Assembly: GCA_023432005.1 (NCBI GenBank)
Contig: JAEYVF010000094.1
Span: forward strand, 1-24,146
DNA: 24,146 bases
Source of the DNA: Actinomycetes bacterium
GTDB lineage: Bacteria; Actinomycetota; Actinomycetes; Actinomycetales; Microbacteriaceae
Direction of reading: 5' to 3'
Position numbers and translations under genes: made by a program. Below the pieces are notes generated by a model, which worked only from the letters and a program-made list of their open reading frames with translations, did not search any database and had not been told where the DNA came from. Of this stretch, positions 14,825 through 22,854 are shown piece after piece (the stretch's first letter is position 1; each line of letters opens with the position of its first letter).

Positions 14825-15728
14825 GTTCGGCGAGGCGGTGCGGCGCGGGCAGGTCGGCGACGTTGATGCCGACCATGGCCTCGCCCAGCCCACGCGACGC
14901 CTCGGCGATGACCGCCGGGTCGTCGAAGAACGTCGTCGCCTTGACGATCGCGGCGGCGCGCTTGGCGGGCTCGCCCGACTTGAAGATGCCCGAGCCGACG
15001 AACACGCCGTCGGCACCGAGCTGCATCATGAGCGCGGCATCCGCGGGGGTCGCGACGCCGCCGGCCGTGAACAGCACGACCGGGAGCTTGCCGGTCTCGG
15101 CGATCTCGGCGACGAGCTCGTAGGGCGCCTGCAGCTCCTTCGCCGCGACGTAGAGCTCGTCCTTGGTCTTCGAGCGCAGCACGTTGATCTCGCTCGTGAT
15201 GGTGCGGATGTGCTTGGTCGCCTCCGACACGTCGCCCGTGCCCGCCTCGCCCTTCGAGCGGATCATCGCGGCGCCCTCGGTGATGCGGCGAAGCGCCTCG
15301 CCCAGGTTGGTCGCACCGCACACGAACGGCGTCGTGAACTGCCACTTGTCGATGTGGTTGACGTAGTCGGCGGGCGAGAGCACCTCCGACTCGTCGATGT
15401 AGTCGACCCCGAGCGCCTGCAGCACCTGCGCCTCGACGAAGTGGCCGATACGGGCCTTCGCCATCACGGGGATCGACACGGTGGCGATGATCTCGTCGAT
15501 GAGGTCGGGGTCGCTCATGCGGGCGACACCGCCCTGGGCGCGGATGTCGGCGGGCACGCGCTCGAGGGCCATGACCGCGACCGCGCCCGCGTCCTCGGCG
15601 ATGCGAGCCTGCTCGGCGGTGACGACGTCCATGATCACGCCGCCCTTGAGCATCTCGGCGAGGCCGCGCTTGACGCGATCGGTGCCGAGGGAGGTGGCGG
15701 AGCTGTTTCCGGGTGCGGGGGTGGTCAT
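14814..15728 (-). CDS. pdxS: Pyridoxal 5'-phosphate synthase subunit PdxS
   Basis: PdxS builds PLP from ribose 5-phosphate, glyceraldehyde 3-phosphate and ammonia as a dodecamer decorated by PdxT. The 304-residue (beta/alpha)8 protein contains MDVVTAEQARIAEDAGAVAV (33-52), the Schiff-base lysine K91 in IPVMAKARIGHFVEA, and the second active-site lysine K159 in MIRSKGEAGTG. The C-terminal phosphate-binding GADGVFVGSGIFKS is also intact. The ATG at 15728 gives the usual N-terminus, while the frame stays open 20 codons upstream without homology. There is no strong ribosome binding site, but a -10-like box lies 7 nt upstream. It is divergent from the pyridoxal kinase gene. Confidence 0.98.
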   Translation of the reverse strand: MTTPAPGNSSATSLGTDRVKRGLAEMLKGGVIMDVVTAEQARIAEDAGAVAVMALERVPADIRAQGGVARMSDPDLIDEIIATVSIPVMAKARIGHFVEAQVLQALGVDYIDESEVLSPADYVNHIDKWQFTTPFVCGATNLGEALRRITEGAAMIRSKGEAGTGDVSEATKHIRTITSEINVLRSKTKDELYVAAKELQAPYELVAEIAETGKLPVVLFTAGGVATPADAALMMQLGADGVFVGSGIFKSGEPAKRAAAIVKATTFFDDPAVIAEASRGLGEAMVGINVADLPAPHRLAERGW

Positions 15729-15735
15729 GCACGGA

Positions 15736-15741
15736 ATCCTA
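15736..15741 (-). promoter_or_regulatory. Candidate -10 box for a leaderless pdxST mRNA
   Basis: TAGGAT on the minus strand fits TANNNT and ends 7 nt before the pdxS ATG, which places the transcription start at the start codon. No -35 match is seen at 16-18 nt. Confidence 0.42.
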
Positions 15742-15802
15742 TTCCGCGCGAGAGGCACCGGCCCGCCCGCGCCGACACACGCCGCCACACGGTGCGCAGT
15801 GG

Positions 15803-15808
15803 CATCAT
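15803..15808 (+). promoter_or_regulatory. Possible -10 box for pdxY
   Basis: CATCAT matches four of six -10 positions and ends 6 nt before the GTG of the kinase gene, the same geometry as at pdxS on the other strand. No ribosome binding site stronger than GGA is present. The match is weak on its own. Confidence 0.28.
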
Positions 15809-15814
15809 CGGACG

Positions 15815-16666
15815 GTGAAGATCCTCTCCATCCAGTCGGCCGTCGCCTACGGCCACGTCGGCAACTCGGCCGCCGTCTTCCCCCTTCAGCGCATCGGCGT
15901 CGAGGTGCTGCCGGTCTACACGGTGAACTTCTCGAACCACACCGGGTACGGCGCGTGGCGCGGGCCGCTCATCCCGCCGGAGGACGTGCGCGAGGTCGTG
16001 ACGGGGGTCGAGGAGCGCGGGGCGTTCCCGGCCATCGACGCCGTGCTCTCGGGCTATCAGGGCTCGGAGGGCATCGGAGACGTCATCGTCGACGCCGTCG
16101 CCCGCGTGAAGGCGGCCAACCCGCGGGCCGTGTACGCGTGCGACCCCGTCATGGGCAACGCGAAGTCCGGATGCTTCGTCGCCCCCGCGATCCCGGTGCT
16201 GCTGCGCGAGAGGGTCGTACCGGTCGCCGACATCATCACGCCCAATCAGTTCGAGCTCGGCTTCCTCACCGAGACCGATCCCGACACGATCGAGTCGACC
16301 CTCGCATCCGCCGACCTCGCGCGCGCCATGGGGCCGCGCACGGTGCTCGTCACGAGCGTCGAGCGCCCCGACCGCGATCCCGACACGATCGAGATGATGG
16401 TCGTCGACGACTCGGGCGCGTGGGTCGTGCAGACCCCGCTGCTGCCGATGAAGGCGAACGGCTCGGGCGATGTGACGGCGGCGCTCTTCACGGCGCACTA
16501 CGTGTCGACCGGCGACGCCGCCGAGGCCCTCGCGCGCACGACGTCGAGCGTGTGGGATCTGCTGCGTACGACGCACGAGTCGGGCGAGCGCGAGCTGCAG
16601 CTCGTGGAGTCGCAGGAGTTCTACGCGAACCCGCGCATGCAGTTCGAGGTGCGGAAGCTGCGCTGA
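15815..16666 (+). CDS. pdxY: Pyridoxal kinase PdxY
   Basis: The enzyme phosphorylates pyridoxal with ATP to give PLP in the B6 salvage route. The 283-residue protein is of the ribokinase fold. It begins ILSIQSAVAYGHVGNSAAVF, has the substrate-side NFSNHTGYGAW (about 46-56), SGYQGSEG (about 76-83) and DPVMGN, and a C-terminal ATP/anion-hole motif KANGSGDVTAALF whose Asp is the catalytic base. The family usually has GTGD, here GSGD, a conservative change. The GTG at 15815 is chosen because the conserved N-terminus follows at once. The gene is divergent from pdxS across 86 bp and ends one base before the convergent HIT gene. No MocR-type PdxR regulator is visible beside it. Confidence 0.93.
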   Translation: MKILSIQSAVAYGHVGNSAAVFPLQRIGVEVLPVYTVNFSNHTGYGAWRGPLIPPEDVREVVTGVEERGAFPAIDAVLSGYQGSEGIGDVIVDAVARVKAANPRAVYACDPVMGNAKSGCFVAPAIPVLLRERVVPVADIITPNQFELGFLTETDPDTIESTLASADLARAMGPRTVLVTSVERPDRDPDTIEMMVVDDSGAWVVQTPLLPMKANGSGDVTAALFTAHYVSTGDAAEALARTTSSVWDLLRTTHESGERELQLVESQEFYANPRMQFEVRKLR

Positions 16667-16667
16667 G

Positions 16668-17231
16668 TCAGCCCTTCGGCCAGGCGTCGGCGATCTCCTG
16701 ACGCACCTCGCCGAGCAGCTTCGGCAGCGCCTTGGTCCGCGCGATGATCGGGAAGAAGTTGGCGTCGGTCGCCCACCGGGGCACGACGTGCTGGTGCAGG
16801 TGCGCCGCGATGCCGGCGCCCGCGATCGCTCCCTGGTTCATGCCGATGTTGAAACCGTCGGCGCGCGAGGTGTGGCGCACGACGCGCATGGCCGTCTGGG
16901 TGATCGCGCCGATCTCGGCGACCTCGGAGGCATCGGCCTCGTCATAGGTCGCGATGTGGCGATACGGCACCACGAGCAGATGACCGCTGTTGTAGGGGAA
17001 GAGGTTGAGCAGTGCGTACGCGTGCTCACCGCGGTGCACGATGAGCGCCTGCTCGTCCGGCAGCGTCGGCGCTGTGCAGAAGACGCACTCGTCGCCGGGC
17101 GAACCGCCGCCCTGCTCGATGTAGGCGATGCGGTGCGGGGTCCACAGCCGACCGAAGCCGTCGGGGATCCCGGCGAAGTCGCTCGCGGGCTCGGCCTCGG
17201 GGTACTCGGTGCCGTCGTAGTCGCGTGTCAT
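16668..17231 (-). CDS. HIT-family protein, probable Ap4A phosphorylase
   Basis: Histidine-triad proteins hydrolyse or phosphorolyse nucleotide alpha-phosphates. The 187-residue protein has the triad as HLHQHVVPRW (H144, H146, H148), a CVFC pair (C49, C52) typical of the zinc-binding branch, and LWTPHRIAYIEQ at 29-40. That last element is characteristic of the actinobacterial Ap4A phosphorylase group to which Rv2613c of M. tuberculosis belongs. The conserved NLFPYNSGHLLVVPYRH (76-92) is also present. In other actinobacteria this gene directly follows thrS, but here a protease gene intervenes. The ATG at 17231 has a -10-like TAGCCT eight bases upstream, so it may have its own promoter. The exact substrate is inferred from family membership. 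Confidence 0.92.
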   Translation of the reverse strand: MTRDYDGTEYPEAEPASDFAGIPDGFGRLWTPHRIAYIEQGGGSPGDECVFCTAPTLPDEQALIVHRGEHAYALLNLFPYNSGHLLVVPYRHIATYDEADASEVAEIGAITQTAMRVVRHTSRADGFNIGMNQGAIAGAGIAAHLHQHVVPRWATDANFFPIIARTKALPKLLGEVRQEIADAWPKG

Positions 17232-17239
17232 CGCCTGTC

Positions 17240-17245
17240 AGGCTA
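17240..17245 (-). promoter_or_regulatory. Candidate -10 box for the HIT gene
   Basis: TAGCCT (minus strand) ends 8 nt before the HIT start codon, just after the long hairpin that closes the protease gene. A separate promoter would be needed if that hairpin terminates transcription. Confidence 0.38.
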
Positions 17246-17252
17246 CCGGCGC

Positions 17253-17292
17253 GCGGATGCCGGGCGCGCTCGCTGCGACGCCCGGCATCCGC
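17253..17292 (-). terminator. Long perfect hairpin after the subtilase gene
   Basis: Two perfect 14-bp inverted arms (17253-17266 and 17279-17292) flank a 12-nt loop, starting six bases after the protease stop codon. No T-run follows, as is common for high-GC actinobacteria. Stem length and position make a transcription terminator or mRNA-end stabiliser very likely. Confidence 0.75.
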
Positions 17293-17298
17293 TCTGCG

Positions 17299-20200
17299 CT
17301 ACTTGACCGTGATCTTGGTGACCTCGATCGGGTAGGTGTTGATCGCGTCGGAGCGCAGCGTCGCCGACGTCGACCAGGTCCCGCGCAGCAGGCCCTTCAC
17401 CGTGTAGTCGAACGTCACGACGCCTCCCGCGGTGGGCGGGCTCGTGCGCAGCACGTACGCCGCATCCGTGTCGACGTCCTCGATGCTGACGCCGCTCGTC
17501 CCGTCGCGGTTCTCGGCGCCCGCGAGCCAGCCGGATGCGGTGTCGGGCGTGAGCGCTCCGCCGTACGTGATCCAACTGCTCTCGGTGGCGCCGAGCTGGA
17601 TCCACACCTGGAAGGAGTTGCCGTCCCCGCCGCTCCAGGCGCGGACGTCCTCCCACTCGACCGCGAGGTACTGCGTCCCCGTGCCGTCGACGAGCGTGCC
17701 CACGCGGATCGCGCCGCCGTCAGCCGGATTGAGGTCGGTCCAGAACGGCGCGATGACGTTGTTGGGCGTCGCCGCGTCGGGGAACGATGCCGGCGGCTCG
17801 TACTCGACGTCGCCCGCCGCTCCCCCGCCGATCACCACGTAGCCGTTCGAGACGACGCCGATGCGGTCGTAGACCTCGCCCCCGTAGACGAAGCTCGGCA
17901 CCGTGAAGTTGACGATGCTCTCGTCACCGATGCCGGCCACGGGCGCGATGCCGAAGGCGGAGAGCGGCAGGTAGCCCCCGCTCACCGTCTCGTCGGGATC
18001 CACCGCGTCGATCGCGTCGATCGACGGCGGCAGGGCCGCCGAGAGGGTTCCCGTCCAGGTGGCGCCGAGCGCGTGCTTCCTCGCCGGAGCCGTCACCTTC
18101 GTGACATGCAGGATCGGGTTCGCGAGCACGTCGATCGTGGCCTGCACGTCGACCGGCAGCGAGCTCGACGCCGTGACCGTGCACGTCGAGGTCGAGTTGC
18201 GCTTGATCTGGGTCGGCTCGCACGACTGCGCGAGCGCGAGCGAGGCCTCGCCGACGTCGACCGCCACGGGCAGCACCACGGGGTTCCCGCCCTTGCGGGG
18301 CGAGATCGTGATCTGCCCCTCGTGCCATCCGTCTGCCGCGCCGATGCCGCTCAGCACGATCGTGAGCTCGCGCGACCGGCCGGGTGCCACGGTGAAGGTC
18401 GACGGGCTCACGACGACCTGCACACCGCCTGCGACCGACGAGCTCACGGTGAACGACTGCGCTTTCCCGGTGACGTTCGTCACCGTGCGCTTCACGATCG
18501 CCGCCCCCGGCAGCGGGTCGACGAGCACGCTCGGGATGTTGAGGTCGTTGCGGCTGAGCGGGTCGGCCGCGCTCGCCGCGAAGTCCTCCGCCGTCTCGCT
18601 GATCGTGAGCATCGGCGCGACCGCACGGTCGGCCCGGATGCTGCCCGCACCCCGGTCGAACACGCCCGCGGGGCTGCCGTCGGGGTTCACGACGCTCTGC
18701 ACCGAGGACGTCATGAGCGCCGACTTGACCTGGCCGGGCGTCCAGCCGGGGTGCGCCGCGATGACGAGCGCCGAGACGCCCGCCGCGTGCGGGGACGACA
18801 TCGACGTCCCCGCGATCGCTTGGAAGAGCTCACCCTGCGGTCCGGTGGCGAGATCGGTCGACTCGGGCGTGTGGCCCGCGAGGATCTGCACGCCGGGGGC
18901 CGTGATGTCGGGCTTGAGGAACTCGCCGATCGGACCGCGCGAGCTGAAGCCGGCCATGACATCCCCGAGAGCCGCCGCCGACTGGCCTTCGGCCCACGTC
19001 GCCGTGACGTCGGGGTGCGCCGCGAGGAACGCGAGGAGCTCGTCGTTCGGTCCCTCGAGGTGGATCGTCGGAAGGAAGTGGTTGTCCGTCTCGACGTCGC
19101 TCGCCGTGGGGTTGTAGAGGATCATGCCGGCTGCGCCGCCCTGGAGGGCGTTGTAGCCCTTCTCGACGCGACCGTTCTCGCCGCGCTCGCACACGACGAC
19201 CTGGCCCTCGACCGATCCGTCCGGGAAGGGCAGCAGGCAGCGCGCGCCGCCCGTGTAGCCGGGCACGGACGCAGCCGACACGACGGGGGCGTCGGTGACG
19301 CCCTGGGTCAGGGTCGACCCGGACTTCGCGTACGTCGCGCCGTCGCTCGAGGTGAGCGTCACCGTCGAGGCGAACTGGCGGTCGAAGGTCGACGCGGCGA
19401 CGGTCGTCACCCACGGTCCGGCGTGGTTCGCGGTCGAGGCGCCCGGGCCGTCGTTGCCGGCGGATGCGTTCACGGCGATCCCCGCCGCGTAGGCGTCGAG
19501 GAAGGCGAGCCCGACCGCATCCGAGTAGACGGATGCGGAGCCGCTGATCGAGTAGTTGATGACGTCGACGCCGTCGACGATGGCCTGCTGAACAGCCCCG
19601 AGCAGATCGGACGTGTACCCGCCGCCCGGGCCGAGTGCGCGGTACGCGATGATCGATGCTCCCGGGGCGATGCCGCTCACCGGCCCGCGGTCGACGCCGA
19701 AGACGGGTGCGCTGTCGACGTAGGACCCGGCGGCGGTCGTCGCGGTGTGCGTGCCGTGGCCGTCGGAGTCGCGGGCCGAGCACTCGCCATCCGAGCAGAA
19801 GTCCTCCACCCCCACCTCGTTGAGGGCCACGTAGGTGTCGAGGAACGCGTAGGCGCCGACGAGCTTGTCGTTGCACGTGAAGGCGGCGTCTCCGCCGTCG
19901 CCGAAGTCGCAGGCCCAGGGGCCGCCCGCGGGCCGCGGGATGCCGTTGTCGACGAGCATCGGGTGCTCCGGCCAGATGCCCGAGTCGATGACCCCGACGA
20001 TGACGCCCTGCCCGGCCTTGTCGCGTCCGCCGAGGGACGGCCACAGTGCGTCGGCGCCGATGAAGGTGCTCGCGTCGTTGTCGAGGCCGCTCTCGCCGGC
20101 GGCGACGGCGGCGCCCGACGTCGCGACGGTCGACGCGGATGCCGCGAGGCTCCCGCCCTCGGACGACGGGAGGTTGCGCAGCGCGTTGTCCTGCACCGCG

Positions 20201-20709
20201 GCGACGCCCTCGACCCCGAGGATCGCCTTGGCATCCCGCGCCCGGACGGTCATCGCGATGCCGCCGTAGGCGACGGCGTAGGACTCGAGCGCCTTGGCGC
20301 CCGGCACGGCGCTCGTGATGGCCGCCTGCGTGTCGGCGAGCACGCCCGTCACGTACTCGAGGTACTTCTTCGTGGCGGCATCCGTGAGCGAGAGCTCCTT
20401 GCCGGTGACCTCGGGGCTCGTCGCGGCGTAGCCCTCGACGCCGCCCGTGTACGACGCCACGGGGTCGACGTCGACCTTGACCATGACCGGCACCACCGCC
20501 GCGTCGGAGCGGGCGAGCAGCTCCTGGTCGCTCTCCGCCAGCTGGCCGGTCTTGGTGCGTGCGCCCTCCTGCGGGGGCCCCTCGGGGCTCACTGCCGTCC
20601 CGGTGAGACCGGATGGCGGATCCGCGGCGTACGCAGGTGCGGCGACCGCCCCCACGAGGAGTGCCGATGCGGCACAGACGGACACGAGGACAGATCGACG
20701 AGAGCGCAT
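17299..20709 (-). CDS. Large secreted S8-family subtilisin-like serine protease
   Basis: This 1136-residue preproprotein is built for export. A Sec signal peptide covers residues 1-29 (MRSRRS, hydrophobic core, cleavage after AYA). An I9-like propeptide lies at about 70-175. The catalytic domain has D242 in GVIDSGIWPEH, H318 in DSDGHGTHTA, oxyanion N419 in ASAGNDGPG and S636 in AGTSMSSPHAAG, so the triad is complete. A PA domain (about 475-565) is inserted before the serine. Fn3-like and other beta domains follow, ending in a region with DRIGVVSNGYVVIGGG and NNVIAPFWTDLNP. There is no LPXTG, membrane anchor or S-layer motif, so it is probably released. The ATG at 20709 follows GGAGGGG and gives a clean signal peptide. 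Its position between thrS and HIT is unusual. Confidence 0.95.
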   Translation of the reverse strand: MRSRRSVLVSVCAASALLVGAVAAPAYAADPPSGLTGTAVSPEGPPQEGARTKTGQLAESDQELLARSDAAVVPVMVKVDVDPVASYTGGVEGYAATSPEVTGKELSLTDAATKKYLEYVTGVLADTQAAITSAVPGAKALESYAVAYGGIAMTVRARDAKAILGVEGVAAVQDNALRNLPSSEGGSLAASASTVATSGAAVAAGESGLDNDASTFIGADALWPSLGGRDKAGQGVIVGVIDSGIWPEHPMLVDNGIPRPAGGPWACDFGDGGDAAFTCNDKLVGAYAFLDTYVALNEVGVEDFCSDGECSARDSDGHGTHTATTAAGSYVDSAPVFGVDRGPVSGIAPGASIIAYRALGPGGGYTSDLLGAVQQAIVDGVDVINYSISGSASVYSDAVGLAFLDAYAAGIAVNASAGNDGPGASTANHAGPWVTTVAASTFDRQFASTVTLTSSDGATYAKSGSTLTQGVTDAPVVSAASVPGYTGGARCLLPFPDGSVEGQVVVCERGENGRVEKGYNALQGGAAGMILYNPTASDVETDNHFLPTIHLEGPNDELLAFLAAHPDVTATWAEGQSAAALGDVMAGFSSRGPIGEFLKPDITAPGVQILAGHTPESTDLATGPQGELFQAIAGTSMSSPHAAGVSALVIAAHPGWTPGQVKSALMTSSVQSVVNPDGSPAGVFDRGAGSIRADRAVAPMLTISETAEDFAASAADPLSRNDLNIPSVLVDPLPGAAIVKRTVTNVTGKAQSFTVSSSVAGGVQVVVSPSTFTVAPGRSRELTIVLSGIGAADGWHEGQITISPRKGGNPVVLPVAVDVGEASLALAQSCEPTQIKRNSTSTCTVTASSSLPVDVQATIDVLANPILHVTKVTAPARKHALGATWTGTLSAALPPSIDAIDAVDPDETVSGGYLPLSAFGIAPVAGIGDESIVNFTVPSFVYGGEVYDRIGVVSNGYVVIGGGAAGDVEYEPPASFPDAATPNNVIAPFWTDLNPADGGAIRVGTLVDGTGTQYLAVEWEDVRAWSGGDGNSFQVWIQLGATESSWITYGGALTPDTASGWLAGAENRDGTSGVSIEDVDTDAAYVLRTSPPTAGGVVTFDYTVKGLLRGTWSTSATLRSDAINTYPIEVTKITVK

Positions 20710-20747
20710 GCTTCCCCTCCGCGGATGGTGGTGCGGTGCCGGCGCCA

Positions 20748-20767
20748 CTACCCCTGTATGCGGGTAG
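20748..20767. promoter_or_regulatory. Inverted repeat upstream of the subtilase gene
   Basis: CTACCC (20748-20753) and GGGTAG (20762-20767) are perfect 6-bp arms 8 nt apart, 38-58 bp upstream of the protease start. The size suits a dimeric repressor site. A second small palindrome, CGGTACCG, lies at 20794-20801. I could not place a convincing promoter relative to them, so operator function is only a possibility. Confidence 0.3.
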
Positions 20768-20855
20768 ACCCCCCTGTCTGGGCGACGCCTGATCGGTACC
20801 GTATCGGCCCGCCGAGCGAGCGCGCTAGAGCGGATCGCGCAACATCCCCGCGTCT

Positions 20856-20876
20856 GCTCGCACGATCATTGCGAGC
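20856..20876 (-). terminator. Hairpin after thrS
   Basis: GCTCGCA (20856-20862), a 7-nt loop and TGCGAGC (20870-20876) form a perfect 7-bp stem 15 nt beyond the thrS stop codon. CCCC (20846-20849) and GGGG (20877-20880) could extend it with a bulge. There is no T-run. It probably ends or limits the thrS transcript before the protease gene. Confidence 0.55.
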
Positions 20877-20891
20877 GGGGCGTGCGCGCGC

Positions 20892-22847
20892 TCAGACCTG
20901 CGCGTGCGTGTCGATCGCCTCGCGGATGCGGCGTACGGCCTCGTCGACCGCGACACCGTTCTCCTGGGTTCCGTCGCGGAAGCGGAAGCTCACCGTTCCG
21001 GCGTCCCGGTCCTGACCGCCCGCGATGAGCTGGAACGGCACCTTCATGAGGGTGTGCGTGCGGATCTTCTTCTGCATGCGCTCGTCGCTCGCGTCGAGCT
21101 CGGCGCGCACGCCCTGAGCGCGCAGGCGGTCGACGATCTCGCCGAGGTAATCCGCGTACTCCTCGGCGACCGGGACGCCCACGACCTGCACGGGCGAGAG
21201 CCACACCGGGAAGGCGCCCGCGTAGTGCTCGAGCAGGATCGCGAAGAACCGCTCGATCGATCCGAAGAGCGCACGATGGATCATGATGGGGCGCTTCTTC
21301 TGACCGTCGCGGTCGGTGAACTCGAGCTCGAATCGCTCGGGCAGGTTGACGTCGACCTGCACCGTCGACAGCTGCCAGGTGCGACCGATCGCGTCCCGCG
21401 TCTTGAGGTCGATCTTGGGTCCGTAGAAGGCCGCCTCGCCGGGCACCTCGGTGTACTTGAGACCCGATGCCCGGGCGACGTTCCGCAGCGCGTTCGTGGA
21501 GTACTCCCAGAACTCGTCCGAGCCGATCCACTTGTCCTTCTCGTCGTCGCGCATCGAGAGCTCGAGCTCGAAGTCGTCGAGGCCGAAGTCGCGCAGCATC
21601 GAGATGACGAACTCCAGCACCTTGGTCGTCTCCTCCTCGAGCTGCTCGGGGGTGACGAAGAGGTGCGAGTCGTCCTGGGTGAAGCCGCGCACGCGGGTGA
21701 GGCCGTGCAGCGCGCCCGAGAGCTCGTTGCGGTAGACGGTCCCGTTCTCGGCGAGCCGCATCGGCAGGTCGCGGTAACTGCGCGCGCGCTCCTTGTAGAT
21801 GAGGATGTGCATCGGGCAGTTCATGGGCTTCAGGTAGTAGTCGTGCCCCTGCTTCGTGACGTTGCCCTCGGCGTCGCGCTCCTCGTCCATGACGATCGGG
21901 GGGAACATCCCCTCCTTGTACGTCACGAGGTGGTTCGACTGCAGGAAGAGGTCCTGCTTCGCGATGTGCGGCGTGTACACGTAGGTGTAGCCGTCCTCCA
22001 CGTGACGACGGCGCGCGTGCTGCTCCATCTCCATGCGGATGACGCCGCCGCGCGGGTGCCAGACGGAGAGGCCCGAGCCGATCTCGTCGGGGAAGCTGAA
22101 GAGGTCGAGCTCCTTCCCGAGCTTGCGGTGATCGCGCTTGGCAGCCTCCTCGAGGCGCTCGAGATACGCCCGCAGCTCGTCCTTGCTCGCCCACGCGGTG
22201 CCGTAGATGCGCTGCAGCTGCGGATTCTTCTCGGAGCCGCGCCAGTAGGCCGCCGCGACGCGCATGAGCTTGAAGTGCCCGAGCGCGCCCGTGTTGGGCA
22301 CGTGGGGCCCGCGGCACAGGTCCTTCCAGACGGTCTCGCCGTCGCGGTCGACGTTGTCGTAGATCGTGAGCTCTCCGGCTCCGACCTCGACGCTCTCGCC
22401 GTCCTTGCCCGACTCGGCGCCGCCCTTGAGCCCGATGAGCTCGAGCTTGTACGGCTCGCCCGCGAGCTCCGCGCGCGCCTCGTCGTCGCTCACGACCCGG
22501 CGCACGAAGCGCTGACCCGAGCGGATGATGCGGTCCATCTCCTTGGTGATGGCGCCGAGGTCGTCGGGCGTGAAGTGCTCGACGACGTCGAAGTCGTAAT
22601 AGAAGCCGTCCTGGACGGGCGGGCCGATCCCGAGCTTCGCCTCCGGGTTGATGCGCTGTACGGCCTGGGCGAGTACATGCGCCGTGGAGTGGCGGATGAT
22701 GCTGAGGCCGTCAGGCGAGCTCGCCTCGACGGGCTCCACGGCATCCGTCTCGGTGACCGTCGTGGCCTTGTCCTTCAGCTCGCCGTTCACGCGGATCGCG
22801 ATGACGGCGCGGTCGGGGAACAGGTCGAAGCCGGTCTGCGCGCTCAT
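20892..22847 (-). CDS. thrS: Threonyl-tRNA synthetase
   Basis: ThrRS charges tRNA-Thr and edits mischarged serine. The 651-residue protein has a short N-terminal remnant of the TGS domain (about 14-45). The editing domain follows, with HSTAHVLAQA (H53, H57) and the later DLCRGPHVPN, then the class II catalytic core. Motif 2 lies in the TVYRNELSGALHGLTRVRGF region. The zinc cysteine is in KPMNCPMHILIYK and motif 3 is in RALFGSIERFFAILLEHYAG. The C-terminal anticodon-binding domain begins about residue 550 (PVQVVGVPVAEEYADYL). The ATG at 22847 is supported by a -10 box 7 nt upstream. Extending the frame further would run across a tRNA gene. Confidence 0.98.
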   Translation of the reverse strand: MSAQTGFDLFPDRAVIAIRVNGELKDKATTVTETDAVEPVEASSPDGLSIIRHSTAHVLAQAVQRINPEAKLGIGPPVQDGFYYDFDVVEHFTPDDLGAITKEMDRIIRSGQRFVRRVVSDDEARAELAGEPYKLELIGLKGGAESGKDGESVEVGAGELTIYDNVDRDGETVWKDLCRGPHVPNTGALGHFKLMRVAAAYWRGSEKNPQLQRIYGTAWASKDELRAYLERLEEAAKRDHRKLGKELDLFSFPDEIGSGLSVWHPRGGVIRMEMEQHARRRHVEDGYTYVYTPHIAKQDLFLQSNHLVTYKEGMFPPIVMDEERDAEGNVTKQGHDYYLKPMNCPMHILIYKERARSYRDLPMRLAENGTVYRNELSGALHGLTRVRGFTQDDSHLFVTPEQLEEETTKVLEFVISMLRDFGLDDFELELSMRDDEKDKWIGSDEFWEYSTNALRNVARASGLKYTEVPGEAAFYGPKIDLKTRDAIGRTWQLSTVQVDVNLPERFELEFTDRDGQKKRPIMIHRALFGSIERFFAILLEHYAGAFPVWLSPVQVVGVPVAEEYADYLGEIVDRLRAQGVRAELDASDERMQKKIRTHTLMKVPFQLIAGGQDRDAGTVSFRFRDGTQENGVAVDEAVRRIREAIDTHAQV

Positions 22848-22854
22848 TCCCCCG

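Noticed and set aside
20710..20748. Alternative protease start at 20748
   Set aside because: It would add 13 His/Pro/Arg residues in front of a complete signal peptide and would place the GGAGGGG site inside the gene.
17257..21015. A plus-strand open frame of more than 1200 codons opposite the subtilase gene
   Set aside because: It is antisense to a well-supported protease gene. Its translation is dominated by Arg, Ala, Asp and Val, as expected from a GC-rich shadow frame, and it has no recognisable domain.
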